From Paraphysomonas bandaiensis (Eukaryota; Chrysophyceae), in assembly GCA_965644295.1 (NCBI GenBank), contig CBFFRP010000360.1:62001-126000 (forward strand): a stretch of 64,000 nt of DNA, written 5' to 3'. Of the stretch, positions 24,113 to 34,929 are shown piece after piece. The notes under the pieces were generated by a model. It had not been told where the DNA came from and ran no database searches. It was given only the letters and a program-made list of their open reading frames with translations. Numbering within the stretch: position 1 is the first letter of the stretch; each line of letters opens with the position of its first letter. The position numbers and the translations under genes are program-made.

Positions 24113-25586
24113 ACATACATACATACATACATACATACATACATACATACATACATACATACATACATACATACATACATACATACATACATACATACAT
24201 ACATACATACATACATACATACATACATACATACATACATACATACATACATACATACATACATACATACATAGATACATACATACATACATACATACAT
24301 ACATACATACATACATACATACATACATACATACATACATACATACATACATACATACATACATACATACATACATACATACATACAGACATACATACAT
24401 ACATACATACATACATACATACATACATACATACATACATACATACATACATACATACATACATACATACATACATACATACATACATACATACATACAT
24501 ACATACATACATACATACATACATACATACATACATACATACATACATACTAACATACATACATACATACATACAAACAAACATACATACCTACATACCT
24601 ACATACATACATACATTCATTAATACATAGATACGTACATACATACAGACATACATACATACATACATACATACAGACATACATACATACATACATACAT
24701 ACATACATACATACATACATACATACATACATACATACATACATACATACATACATACATACATACATACATACATACATACATACATACATACATACAT
24801 ACATACATACATACATACATACATACATACACATACACATACACATACACATACATATACATACATACATACATACATACATACATACATACATACATAC
24901 ATACATACATACATACATACATACATACATACATACATACATACATACATACATACATACATACATACATACATACATACATACATACATACATACATAC
25001 ATACATACATACATACATACATACATACATACATACATACATACATACATACATACATACATACATACATACATACATACATACATACATACATACATAC
25101 ATACATACATACATACATACATACATACATACATACATACATACATACATACATACATACATACATACATACATACATACATACATACATACATACATAC
25201 ATACATACATACATACATACATACATACATACATACATACATACATACATACATACATACATACATACATACATACATACATACATACATACATACATAC
25301 ATACATACATACATACATACATACATACATACATACATACATACATACATACATACATACATACATACATACATACATACATACATACATACATACATAC
25401 ATACATACATACATACATACATACATACATACATACATACATACATACATACATACATACATACATACATACATACATACATACATACATACATACATAC
25501 ATACATACATACATACATACATACATACATACATACATACATACATACATACATACATACATACATACATACATACATACATACAT
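24113..25586 (+). repeat. Giant (CATA)n microsatellite in divergent promoter
   Basis: About 1.47 kb of nearly uninterrupted CATA between two divergent genes. It has single-base variants at 24270-24650 (CAGA, TAGA, CCTA, CATT) and a CACATA hexamer island at 24830-24858. Variants cluster in the half nearer the kinase gene, while 24860-25585 is essentially perfect, suggesting recent expansion at that end. Confidence 0.97.
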
Positions 25587-25648
25587 GATATGGTAGCTCA
25601 TATCAAGGAGTATCCTCATCACAATATATCAACTACGTCATAATCATA

Positions 25649-26551
25649 ATGGATGTGGATTTATTTCTCAAGGTTATCTCAGAAGGTCGTCAGATGTCGA
25701 CTCTTCAAGCCTCATCTCTGGCAGCAGCTACTGCTCTTCTCCTCTCAGTCAACTATATCATCGCCCCCTATTACTACCCCTCTATATACTACCACTGGCC
25801 TTATATCGGCATAGCTGTTGCTGTGTCTATTTGTATGTTTTGTTTGGCTACTATTAGGAGTGTGGGTCTAACGGGTCATATGGTATATACGAGATTACTG
25901 TTATGTCTGTTGATTCTTGCATATGCGATCCATCAGTATGAAGAGAATGGAGTAGACCTCAAAGACCGGAAATTTGCATTTACTCCTTTTAGTAATGAAA
26001 TGTTTGACACATTTTTACCATTATTCAAGTGTCATGACGTCAAATCCTGTGCTTTCAATGCATATAACGTCATGGCATACAACACGATAGGTATTTGGTT
26101 GCCCCTCATGGCTCTCCCTTTTCTCTTCGTCACCTATCCTCTATACGCTTTATTTGTGGGTGGTTTGACTCTTGTAAACGCCATTGGTCATGTGTGTGCA
26201 TGTATTCTTACTGGCACTTATAGTCCTGGAGTAGCATCGTCTCTTGTTTTAGTTACACCCGTTGCTATACTCTGCTCTCATCGTGTGATTCGGTATATGT
26301 ATCACGGTGAAATCTTGTTGTGGTTTATAGTTATATTAGCTGGGGTTTGGTCACACAGCTGCATTGCGGTGCTTGTACTACTTGTTGACATGATGGGCTG
26401 GCTTCCTCGTGAAGTCTGGCCATTGTTTACTCTCTTTTTCCTTGTTGTTATGCCTATCACATTTGCGAAGGTAGTTGGATATAAATTGGATGAACTCAAT
26501 GCTAAAAGGAGCAGAAACCCCGTAGAATTTCGCGAACATGTAGTAGTGTAA
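25649..26551 (+). CDS. HXXEE-domain multispanning membrane protein
   Basis: Intronless 300-residue integral membrane protein with about seven or eight hydrophobic segments. The motif that names the family is present as HQYEEN near residue 91, and the partner motif NAIGH...TGTYSPGVASS near residues 179-198 matches the conserved Asn-x-x-x-His and YxPG signatures. HXXEE proteins are common in bacteria and sporadic in eukaryotes; their function is unknown. The segment between (about 100-140) is less hydrophobic and has a CxxxxxC pair (HDVKSC region), probably a luminal loop. The start is 62 bp after the microsatellite. Confidence 0.78.
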   Translation: MDVDLFLKVISEGRQMSTLQASSLAAATALLLSVNYIIAPYYYPSIYYHWPYIGIAVAVSICMFCLATIRSVGLTGHMVYTRLLLCLLILAYAIHQYEENGVDLKDRKFAFTPFSNEMFDTFLPLFKCHDVKSCAFNAYNVMAYNTIGIWLPLMALPFLFVTYPLYALFVGGLTLVNAIGHVCACILTGTYSPGVASSLVLVTPVAILCSHRVIRYMYHGEILLWFIVILAGVWSHSCIAVLVLLVDMMGWLPREVWPLFTLFFLVVMPITFAKVVGYKLDELNAKRSRNPVEFREHVVV

Positions 26552-27298
26552 AAGAAATATGTTCGTTGAAAGCTATTGTATAACTATTATTGCATATCCT
26601 TCCCACTTTCTTCGACGTGCGTTGTTTTTTGCATAATTAGAATTTAGCACTATCAGCTACGATGTATTTATTAGGAATACGATACAGGTATATTCTGTAA
26701 TGCTCTCAACAAGTACTATTATAAGGAGGGGCTTATTACTTCGTAGAGTGTAGAATAGCTGTTGTATTCTATGATGATTACATACCGTCTCTGTCAAGCT
26801 ATTTATCAGACAGTTAGCTCTAAACTATTAAAGGTGTGTAGGACTAAACACTTACCGAATATATTTTTCTGATGATCTGTTAGAGTAACCAGTGTAAACA
26901 GTCAGTACGCAAGATGCCAGTAGAATGATCGTCACTGTGATGAGTACTAGCAAGGCTACATTATGGCCACACTGTCGGAATGGGGCATCAATTATTATTA
27001 GTACGTTGCATTGCCTTCTTCTGTTGTTGTATATGTGGTACTTTACTGCTTTGCTACATATGCGTCATAGTTATCTGGTCATTTCTTCGTCAAGTATCAA
27101 GCCCCTAATAGCCTAATAGTCAGCGTCTACGTACTGGGCTTAGAATAAGGTACTAAACCTCAATTCAATTTGGCTTAGGAAACTAACACCACATACTAGA
27201 AAGTAATTTTAATCTTATAGTTTAAAAAAATAATATAAACTTCACTTCTACCCACTTCACATGACTTGTGGTGTGCCGGCTCAAAGTGCGTGTGATTA
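26552..27298. other. Tail-to-tail gap
   Basis: AT-rich interval between convergent genes. The frame at 26925-27116 has no resemblance to a known protein. I see no repeat shared with the rest of the window. Confidence 0.45.
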
Positions 27299-28054
27299 TT
27301 AGTGAGGCATATAAAATCCAAACACCGCCCCGGAGTCGGATGAGTAGTCACTGATTTTATCGTACTCGGTATGGTCTGACTGGGTACCATTCTTGATTTT
27401 TCCATTTCTTTCAGTGGTTCTTGAGTGGTCTACAACAATAAAAAACTTCGGTTGCTTTCGATGAGCTACCTCACGCTCCAAAATATTATCAAAATTAGTC
27501 ATCATTCCTTGCCGAATACACATCCGCATAAACCCGAAAAAAACTTCCACCTGTTCCGAATTCCCTTCAAAATAAATCTTGATGTCATAATCATAATACC
27601 GCTGGACGGTCCCAGTTACACCTGATTCCGTCGCTTTGCCAACAATATACTTACGAAATCCCCTGTAGCCTGCCAGTGAAGCCAGTGAACCATTCACACC
27701 TCTCAATATCATTTCAACACCATATAATTTCTGAGGAGGTTGAGTCTGTTGTACACGCTCCAATGCAGAGGATACAGTAGCAGGTGGATATTGCAACTCT
27801 GCAACAGCTGTGAATAGAATTTAATATAATGTAGATACCATGCACGTTAATAAGATTACCTGACTGACGTTGCTGCTGTTGAAGTATCATCCATTGAGTA
27901 TGCAAGTCATGAAGATTCGTTGCACACACACAGTTAGAAGCGGCAATAGAAGCATCTGATCTTCTGAAGAGGAAGCATTATACTCCTTTTCATAACGGGA
28001 AATCTGTGCCATAAGTGAAGAGATCTTCTTCTCAATATCTTGCACAGTGAACAT
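27299..28054 (-). CDS. Acylphosphatase-like domain protein
   Basis: The last exon (27807-27299) encodes an acylphosphatase-type alpha/beta domain: GYRGFRKYIVGKATESGV-TGTVQ, then an acidic strand and EQVEVFFGFMR. The phosphate-binding Arg in GFR is kept. The position of the catalytic Asn, just after the VTG-V strand, is Arg (TVQRYYD), so hydrolysis may be lost. A Ser/Asp-rich tail follows. Exon 1 starts at ATG 28054 (MFTVQDIEKK, helical). A middle exon ends at 27860 before a 52-nt intron. How exon 1 joins the middle exon is unclear: either a 56-nt intron within 27877-27940 or a very short one near 27965. The N-terminal 60 residues are therefore tentative. Confidence 0.7.
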
Positions 28055-28228
28055 CTTGTAGTAGTGAACAATATGAAGACTCCCTCTGGTTAGATTCCAG
28101 TGAGGTCATAGCTACGAGTGTTCTCTCATCTCTAGATCTTATATGAGAGCGATGCCGGATGATACCATACACACACACATACAGTGCCACTGCACACACA
28201 CAGCAACTGAACTGTATGTATGTATCGT

Positions 28229-28382
28229 ATCGGCATCCTTCGTATATTTTTGTTCAAAGATGCCTCTAATATTGAGACAACAATTATGTGTATTCCAGCC
28301 ATAGTTATACTGCAGTTATATAGACTATTTTTGCTTCATTTTATTCCCGAAAAATAAGATGCTGACTGCCGATACGTATGAT
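28229..28382 (+). repeat. Dispersed repeat family C, copy 1
   Basis: About 150 bp matching 31918-32063 (GTATATTTTTGTTCA, ATGCCTCTAATAT, ACAACAATTATGTGTA, CGAAAAATAAGATGCTGACTGCCGATACGTATG). This copy opens with CGTATCGGCA, the inverse of its end TGCCGATACG, so it looks like a MITE with roughly 10-bp terminal inverted repeats. It lies in the head-to-head interval between the acylphosphatase-like and MDP-1 genes. Confidence 0.7.
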
Positions 28383-28726
28383 GTATATACTGCTGGACAA
28401 ATAGATTAGAATACAGCCTGAACTATGGGAATACTGTGTATACTTGTGTGCTTCATCTACATATTATATACGGTATAGTATACTGCTGTACAACAGTCTC
28501 CATAGAATTCGTTGGAATGACTACGACAGCAAGAGCAGCAGATGCTTGTATTGGTTCCGTTGATTATATAGAGTATATATACGTTCTGTTTTTGTCGTTA
28601 CATGAGTTCCAAGTGGCATGCTGTGAGCTTGCACTGACATCTGCAAGCCATATATATATACCATTGCAATGGTGATGCATTCGGAACGAAGATATTTTGT
28701 TTAATTTAGTTGAGTTTGTGGAGGAA

Positions 28727-29502
28727 ATGAAGAGATCTGCTACTGTTGAAGGCTGGGAAGATGAAGCCGCTGCGATTATAGAGCATTGCTGCCCTGAAAT
28801 GATTGTGCTGGATTTGGACTTCACTATATGGCCAACCTTCTTTGCCGAACACACACTCCCTCCTTACGTTTGTTTAGATGCTGTTCCTGAAGAGTATCCG
28901 TCAACTGTCCTTTGTGTCGATCGATCCACACGGAAGCCACGAACACTGTCACTGTACTCATGTGTCCGTTCCACGATATCTTGGTGTTTGCAAAGAGGTA
29001 TACGTCTGAGTGTATGCTCGCGTAGTTCGAATTATCATGGAGCTGAAGCTATTTTGAAATGCCTTGGAATGTGGAACGTTTTTGAGGTACGCTGTAATAT
29101 TATGGATTTGCTGCTCTTCTAAGCGTTTGATACCAGTGCCCACAAATATACAGTGGTCGCAAGACACTTCACTTCCGGAACCTCCGAGGATGCACAAACA
29201 TACCATATTCAGATATACTCTTCTTTGATGACGACCAAAGAAATATCAAAGTGTGTGGTGGCATCGGTGTCACTTGTACCTTGGTTAATCGATCTATCGG
29301 CTTTGATGGGTGGACTCTGTTGGAGGGACTGAAACAGCATGCCAGAGCAAAGGCATGTAACTATACTCCATGTTCATGGGAGATTCATGCTCTTAAAAAA
29401 GCAAAATCTGTCGAGGAAGACGATACGCTTTCTGATGATTCAGAGAGCTCTGACGACACACGTAGTAGAGATTTCACTTTCCATAGATGTGCCACAGTTT
29501 AA
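28727..29502 (+). CDS. Magnesium-dependent phosphatase 1 (HAD superfamily)
   Basis: HAD-family phosphatase of the MDP-1 group, implicated in dephosphorylating protein-linked and free sugar phosphates. Two exons (28727-29086 and 29137-29502) flank a 50-nt intron; 241 residues. Motif I is DLDFTIWP, with both aspartates (nucleophile and acid/base). Motif II Ser is in CSRSS. The post-intron motif LFFDDDQRNIK supplies the metal-binding acids, matching the FFDDE-RN block of MDP-1. About 45 residues at the C-terminus are extra, acidic and Ser-rich (DDTLSDDSESSDD). The frame extends a few codons above ATG 28727 without another ATG, so an upstream exon cannot be excluded. Confidence 0.92.
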
Positions 29503-30034
29503 GCAGACAAAAATTTAGTGCTGTCTTGAACGGACTTCCGAAGCCAGCAACATGTTTCGCTTGTAGACTAAAATCATTGTGGATGTATAGCTTTCTTAGA
29601 TTTATTTTTCTTGGTATTTCGATGTTGTATCAGGAATTTATCGTGTGTTTCGAAATTTGGTCTTTTTCTGAACTGTCTATACATGTTGTAGCCGGTATAT
29701 GATTTAATTTTAATCACTTTCATTGCTTGTATTCATCATCAGATATAACATGATTCAACATACATTGTTTCTAACTTTAGTAGTACTGTCGGCCTCAACA
29801 AGTTGAAGCCCTACAACATAAAGAAGTCTCTATGGTACCACTCTAATGAAAGCAGTAGATGTTTACTCTATGTAGCCAAAAACTCATCTGAGGCCCACAG
29901 CTATTGAAGTCTGCAATTATCATTATTTGAAACTATGTGTACGGCTATCGAGGCTATTATATCGACACGAATAAATGACGAAAATACGTTTCCGAGAATG
30001 GGCAAGAAATTGAACAAAAGTAATGGTTTCAAAT
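29503..30034. other. Tail-to-tail gap
   Basis: AT-rich 3' flanks of two convergent genes. No repeat or coding signal I can support. Confidence 0.45.
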
Positions 30035-30309
30035 CTAGGTATAACTATTGCCGTCATATTCCCCTAGCTGCTCTGCATCATCTCTGAGTATGCTTTCTGC
30101 TCCGCCGTCATCCCCATAGGCGTCATCATCATCATCCTTAGTATCCAATATAAAAACGATGAGTATTTAGAGAGTGTAACTACGTATTCTACCGGCTCGT
30201 TGTCATCACCGGGATAATATTGTACCTCGCTTGCTAAAGGATCTGTGGATGAGGAAGATGAATTCAATAATTCAGATTCAATAGATGACTCGTCTCCCGA
30301 CTCATCCAT
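30035..30309 (-). other. Acidic exon pair just after the P4H-like gene
   Basis: Starting MDESGDESS, an acidic Ser-rich frame runs to about 30180. A 40-60 nt GT-AG intron there joins, in frame, to DDDDDAYGDDGG and a stop at 30035-30037. It lies 42 bp after the P4H-like stop on the same strand and in the same style as other C-terminal acidic tails here. It may be an alternatively spliced tail of that gene (for example from the donor at GTACTAGG or TCTGTCATC) or a separate small gene. Confidence 0.45.
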
Positions 30310-30350
30310 GTCATCACATGCATAATAAGATCCATATCCTAGCTGTCCGA

Positions 30351-31224
30351 CTAGAATGTATCTTCGTGCAAATTAAACATGGCATTCAAATTATAGATGA
30401 CAGACCTAGTACCAGTTTTAAGGGGTTCTCCAATATGCTTCCTCTGACCAGGAAATAAAACCATCGTACCAACCCTTGGCGAATAATGCGTGGTGACATC
30501 ATCTCCATGCTTTAATGGTAAGAATGTCGTACCACCGCCTGTGAAGTTATCGTTTAGAGCTATTACAAAGCTAAATTCGCCTCCATCAAGGTGTGCCTCG
30601 AGATAACTACCAAAATCGTCAATGTTATTCTTTTATACAGTGACATACCTTTGTGCCCCAACTGCATACTTGACGATGAAGACTTCATTTACACCAAGTA
30701 TACTGCTGACAAGTTCATATTTCTACTATATAAGTTACCAAAATCTGTATATAGAAAAAGACAACCTCATTTATAAGCGGAATTATCTGTCCATATACTA
30801 AATTCAGAGAGAAATACGACAGGCTTTCAATTTCCGTCAATTCTAGATCAGTGGTAGCGTAATACTCGTGTCGCTTTGTGTGCCATCCATGAATAGATGC
30901 ATGTTTCTCAGCTTCAGTTATGATCCAGTCACATTCCATAGTAGACAGTACATTATCAACAGTGTAAATAGGACTGAATATCTTATCCATATGCGCATAG
31001 GAGGATCTCTTACATATCGATTTGATCACTTCATTCCTCTCTTGTTGAATGTTTCTTGAATTTCTAAATGGATATAATTGTCTTGAAACACCCTGCTGAG
31101 CCACTACTAAATCTATGGGTGATGTACGAGAATAATGATGCGAGAAGGTCTTAAAATACACGATCACCACAGACAGCAATATCCATATGAGGGATATGAT
31201 CACAAGACACTCTAGTACCTTCAT
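30351..31224 (-). CDS. Prolyl-4-hydroxylase-like 2-oxoglutarate/Fe(II) dioxygenase
   Basis: Membrane-anchored dioxygenase of the P4H-alpha family, 262 residues. Exons 31224-30766, 30722-30649 and 30606-30351; introns 43 and 42 nt. The N-terminal hydrophobic stretch after MKVLECL looks like a signal anchor, giving a luminal type II protein. The domain starts with LSTMECDWIITEAEKHA and GWHTKRH, then VFIVKYAVGAQ. The iron ligands are the His and Asp of HLDGG and the distal His of RKHIGEP; the 2-oxoglutarate-binding Arg is in GTRS. Compact like algal P4Hs, with no peptide-binding domain. The final splice is uncertain because an acidic exon follows directly. An in-frame start 38 codons upstream is less likely, as it would bury the anchor. 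Confidence 0.87.
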
Positions 31225-31917
31225 GATAACAACTACACATTGCTTTGGATGAATAAGAGTCTGATTGTTTGTTGTTAAGTCAATTAGAGGTTGATGTGTA
31301 CACTTGAAATATTGACTTACACTGCCATATATATACATACATATGCATATGTAAGTGTATGCATATATATGTACTTACACACTACTATGTATGTGTATGT
31401 ATGAGTGTGTATCATAGATAAGTACACTGCTGTACTACAGTATGAATCATATCAGTGCACTGATACACTGTGCAATTGACTGTCAAGTCCACATACTTAT
31501 ACACAGTGCTATAGGCTATAGGGATGCCTGTAGGGCACTGTATGGACTAGATTATCAGTAAGTCCAATGTAGAATACACCGACAGACAGTGTTATTGTGG
31601 TATCATGAAGAGAGTTGACACAGGAGTGCAATGACACGAGATTGAAACACCCCCTCAAGATGATCTATGGACACAGTGTTGCATTTACATGAGGGGGAGT
31701 TGCTGAGGAGTCTCCTGTACTGTACTTCCACTGCTATATATTCCAAAATTCTATAATATGTGTGGAATATCCGAAATTCTATAATATAATATTAGGAAAA
31801 CAGTGAAATATGAAAAAAACCACATGTTTTTTAGTGTCACACCCATTTTTTTGGATCTGTGGGACTATTGTGGACAAGAAATGGCATGAAGGTACACTGC
31901 ATACTGGGGCTGCGGGC

Positions 31918-32063
31918 ATCCTGTGTATATTTTTGTTCACATATGCCTCTAATATGGACACAACAATTATGTGTAATACAGCCGTAGTTGTATGTAAGTA
32001 ATATAGAGTATATTTACTTCAATTTATTACCGAAAAATAAGATGCTGACTGCCGATACGTATG
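31918..32063 (+). repeat. Dispersed repeat family C, copy 2
   Basis: Second copy of the repeat at 28229-28382. The end GATGCTGACTGCCGATACGTATG is identical. The start is diverged (CTGCGGGCATCC instead of CGTATCGGCATCC), so the left inverted terminus is degraded. Confidence 0.7.
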
Positions 32064-32157
32064 TCAGTATAGTTAAGTGCTTGACAATCACTTACATACT
32101 CACACTTTATAGAACTGTATATGGAAAGCAATATGCAGTGTATTTTATGTTGCCGTG

Positions 32158-32199
32158 TTGAGTGGAGTGGAGTGGGGTGGGGTGGGGTGGGGTGGGTGC
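32158..32199 (+). repeat. G-rich (GAGTG/GGGTG)n pentanucleotide repeat
   Basis: Eight to nine pentamer units changing from GAGTG to GGGTG, with several runs of four G, in otherwise AT-rich sequence. It can form a G-quadruplex on the + strand. Confidence 0.9.
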
Positions 32200-32739
32200 A
32201 GTGCGTTTGAATGAGTTTGAATAAGGCGCTGCCATCGTCGGGTATGCTGGCTTACTCTAAGAGGAAGGAGCGTATGTACGTGCTTCAGACAGTATAAGTA
32301 ATAATCAAAGCGGTGAAGCATCTTAAGTTAATTATCAAAATCTGAATCCACATGAATTAAATAGAATGTAGTGTATTGTCACAATCAGCATTATATGAAG
32401 GTGGCGTATGGTGTATTCCTCTCCAGGCAATGTTCTGAATTTGTTATGGGAAGTTATACAGCATCACTGTCTAATCACTGTGTTTCATAGAATAGTAGAA
32501 CTGTCATTAATGGGATATACCATAGGTCCTGTTAGCATTGGATATATCACTGAAGTTAACTTTGTTCTACAACTAAACCTTAATCTTGCGTTGTTGAACA
32601 CAATGTACTTTCAAGTAAGAAAATTTTACATATTAATCTAAACACTTCACTACATATTCATGAAACATCTGGTGAACATCTGTGGAATGCAAGTACGGTT
32701 GAAGATGCTATACGTACTTGCAATGAGTAACTAAGTTAA

Positions 32740-32915
32740 TAGAAATAACTGCAATTATAATTGCGCGAGCTATAACTAATAATTGCAAAAAAACACTTGC
32801 AATTAATTGTTACGCAGCCCTGCTTAACTCTGATATCCTACTATTTAACGCTACGAAAGCTGCTTGTGCGTCACCGCAAGCACCAAGGTGCAACCAGTTT
32901 CACTCTATTTCTCAA
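32740..32915 (-). repeat. Adjacent hAT-like end and foldback-arm fragments
   Basis: On the minus strand 32822-32740 begins CAGGGCTGCGTAACAA, the same end as 48155 and 13524. It is directly followed on the + strand (32828-32915) by the outer half of the foldback arm (TATCCTACTATTTAACGCTACGAAAGCTGCTTGTGCGTC to GTGCAACCAG). One element probably inserted next to or into the other. Confidence 0.6.
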
Positions 32916-33493
32916 AGCTAACTCCGTGAGCAAGCAGAAAGTTAATATACAAGACAGCTGCATATTATTACACTGTTAAAGATAGTACAAGTTACAACAC
33001 ACAACACACAACACACACGCAGGGCATGGGGTTGAGGAACACTACATGACAATAGTATTGTTGTGTAGTAGCTGTTAGGTAGCAGCTAGCACATGCGTAT
33101 ATTGCATTTTTAGTCCTAGTCATTAAGATCACGTGATAACCAATCCCACTACGCTGCTGAACAACGACTACCTAACACCGTAGCTAATCTAAACGGGTGA
33201 TCCCATATTTAATTTTTTGGCTAGAAACTAGAAACAGCCAATAACACGCACCGTGAACCCAAATTTAACTTGTAAATTCTGTGAAACCTGTAGTAATATC
33301 GGACAGTTATACACTCCCCACAGTAAAAAATAATTCACGTAGTCTACATAAAGCTTCCCGGGTACATATACACCCTACCGATGCAAGGTTAATCGGAATT
33401 GACAATCAATTGTTTCGAAAGCATGACCACAGCATCTTAACTGGCAATATAATATACTAAAATTGTCAATAAAAATAATATAAAATATACATA

Positions 33494-33891
33494 TTAAATT
33501 AGATTCTTCTCCCGAAGTTGTTTGTCGAATTCGTACTTCATTTTCGCATTATTTTGTATTTCATATGCCGTATGACGCAACTTAAAAACAGTAACTAATA
33601 AAAATGTAGCCAGCCCAGCTCGTAATGCATGACCAATGTTTCCTAAAATAGGGCACCATATAAAGAAAAGCATATGATATGTAGAGACACCACACACCTC
33701 TATACAATCTCATCTTGTGAGCCATTACCAGCCCACTACAGCACGCGCCCCAAGCATAAGACTTCATCACACTGTGGATATGGAATATTACAATGAATTA
33801 CAATATATACATGCTCTTACAATGGATTCCTTGCCATTACAGAGACTCGCTCCCATGTAGACATCTCATTGAATTTCTTTCCGTTAGTCAT
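33494..33891 (-). CDS. COX20-like cytochrome c oxidase assembly factor
   Basis: A 97-residue protein from three short exons (33891-33821, 33771-33698 and 33642-33494) with introns of 49 and 55 nt. It has an N-terminal WERV..MARNPF segment and two hydrophobic helices separated by a short basic loop (HKMRLYRG). A charged C-terminal helix follows (YEIQNNAKMKYEFDKQLREKN). Size, the RNP-start to helix 1 spacing and the two-helix topology match COX20/FAM36A, the inner-membrane chaperone for Cox2. Similarity is short, so another small mitochondrial two-helix protein is possible. Head-to-head with the flippase across a 512-bp microsatellite. Confidence 0.68.
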
Positions 33892-34059
33892 CTTGTCAGT
33901 GAGGCTGAGGATGGCCTCAGACAGTACTAGATATAGCTATAGTATTATTAACAGATGCTTAGAAGTCGTTTCACCCTGTTGGACTCTGACCAGAGAGCTG
34001 CTCGAATGACTGACTCCGATAGTAAAATAACACCCACATATACATGTACAGTGCTGTAC

Positions 34060-34540
34060 GTACATACATACATACATACATACATACATACATACATACA
34101 TACATACATACATACATACATACATACATACATACATACATACATACCTACATACCTACATACCTACATACCTACATACCTACATACCTACATACCTACA
34201 TACATACCTACATACATACATACATACATACATACATACATACATACATACATACATACATACATACCTACATACATACATACATACATACATACATACA
34301 TACATACATACATACATACATACATACATACATACATACATACATACATACATACATACATACATACATACATACATACATACATACATACATACATACA
34401 TACATACATACATACATACATACATACATACCTACATACCTACATACATACATACATACATACATACATACATACATACATACATACATACATACATACA
34501 TACATACATACATACATACATACATACATACATACATACA

Positions 34541-34571
<31 letters not shown>
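34060..34571 (+). repeat. (CATA)n microsatellite with CCTA variants in divergent promoter
   Basis: About 128 tetranucleotide units. Variants are CATACCTA dimers, clustered at 34145-34210 and single near 34265 and 34430. Regular 8-bp spacing of the CCTA variants shows they spread by local duplication. Confidence 0.97.
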
Positions 34572-34572
<1 letters not shown>

Positions 34573-34929
34573 GTTCTGATGTATTTGACTGTATAGTAGT
34601 ACTGCATATGTACCTATGAATGTATATGTATATGTATATATGTATATGATGTGGTCTATCGTCTGTCTGTCCATGTAGATGTTGGTGTCTTATAGAACAC
34701 GCTGTCGTGTATTAAATGGACGCACTCCTACTCCCCACTATCTCCATTGCATCACTTAACCATCTCAGCGGTACCCATTAGCCCCCATATCACCCTCAAT
34801 TCCCTTACGATCAGCTGTATATACATACATATCTATGTTGGTATATTCACCCAGCAGATAACAGTTATCACTCGATAGTTTAATAACTAGCTGCTGTCTG
34901 ATACTCCTCTGAGGTTCATTGAAGAGGAT

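Larger units (their letters stand above)
31225..33493. other. Long gene-poor gap between two minus-strand genes
   Basis: The only place where two adjacent confident genes share a strand. It contains family C copy 2, the G-rich repeat and transposon fragments. The frame at 32408-32641 (+) resembles no known protein. I cannot support a gene here, though the alternation pattern would predict one on the + strand. Confidence 0.4.

Noticed and set aside
23847-25622. Long open frames of MYVC/TYIH repeats (up to 343 codons) in the CATA arrays
   Set aside because: A 4-bp repeat without stop codons is open in several frames on both strands; these are translations of a microsatellite, not genes. The same applies to 14517-15218, 33955-34619 and 54322-55207.
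27940-27975. A 20-nt intron in the acylphosphatase-like gene (GTATAATG to CTTCAG)
   Set aside because: It would join two good frames, but the next shortest intron I resolved is about 42 nt; I left the junction open.
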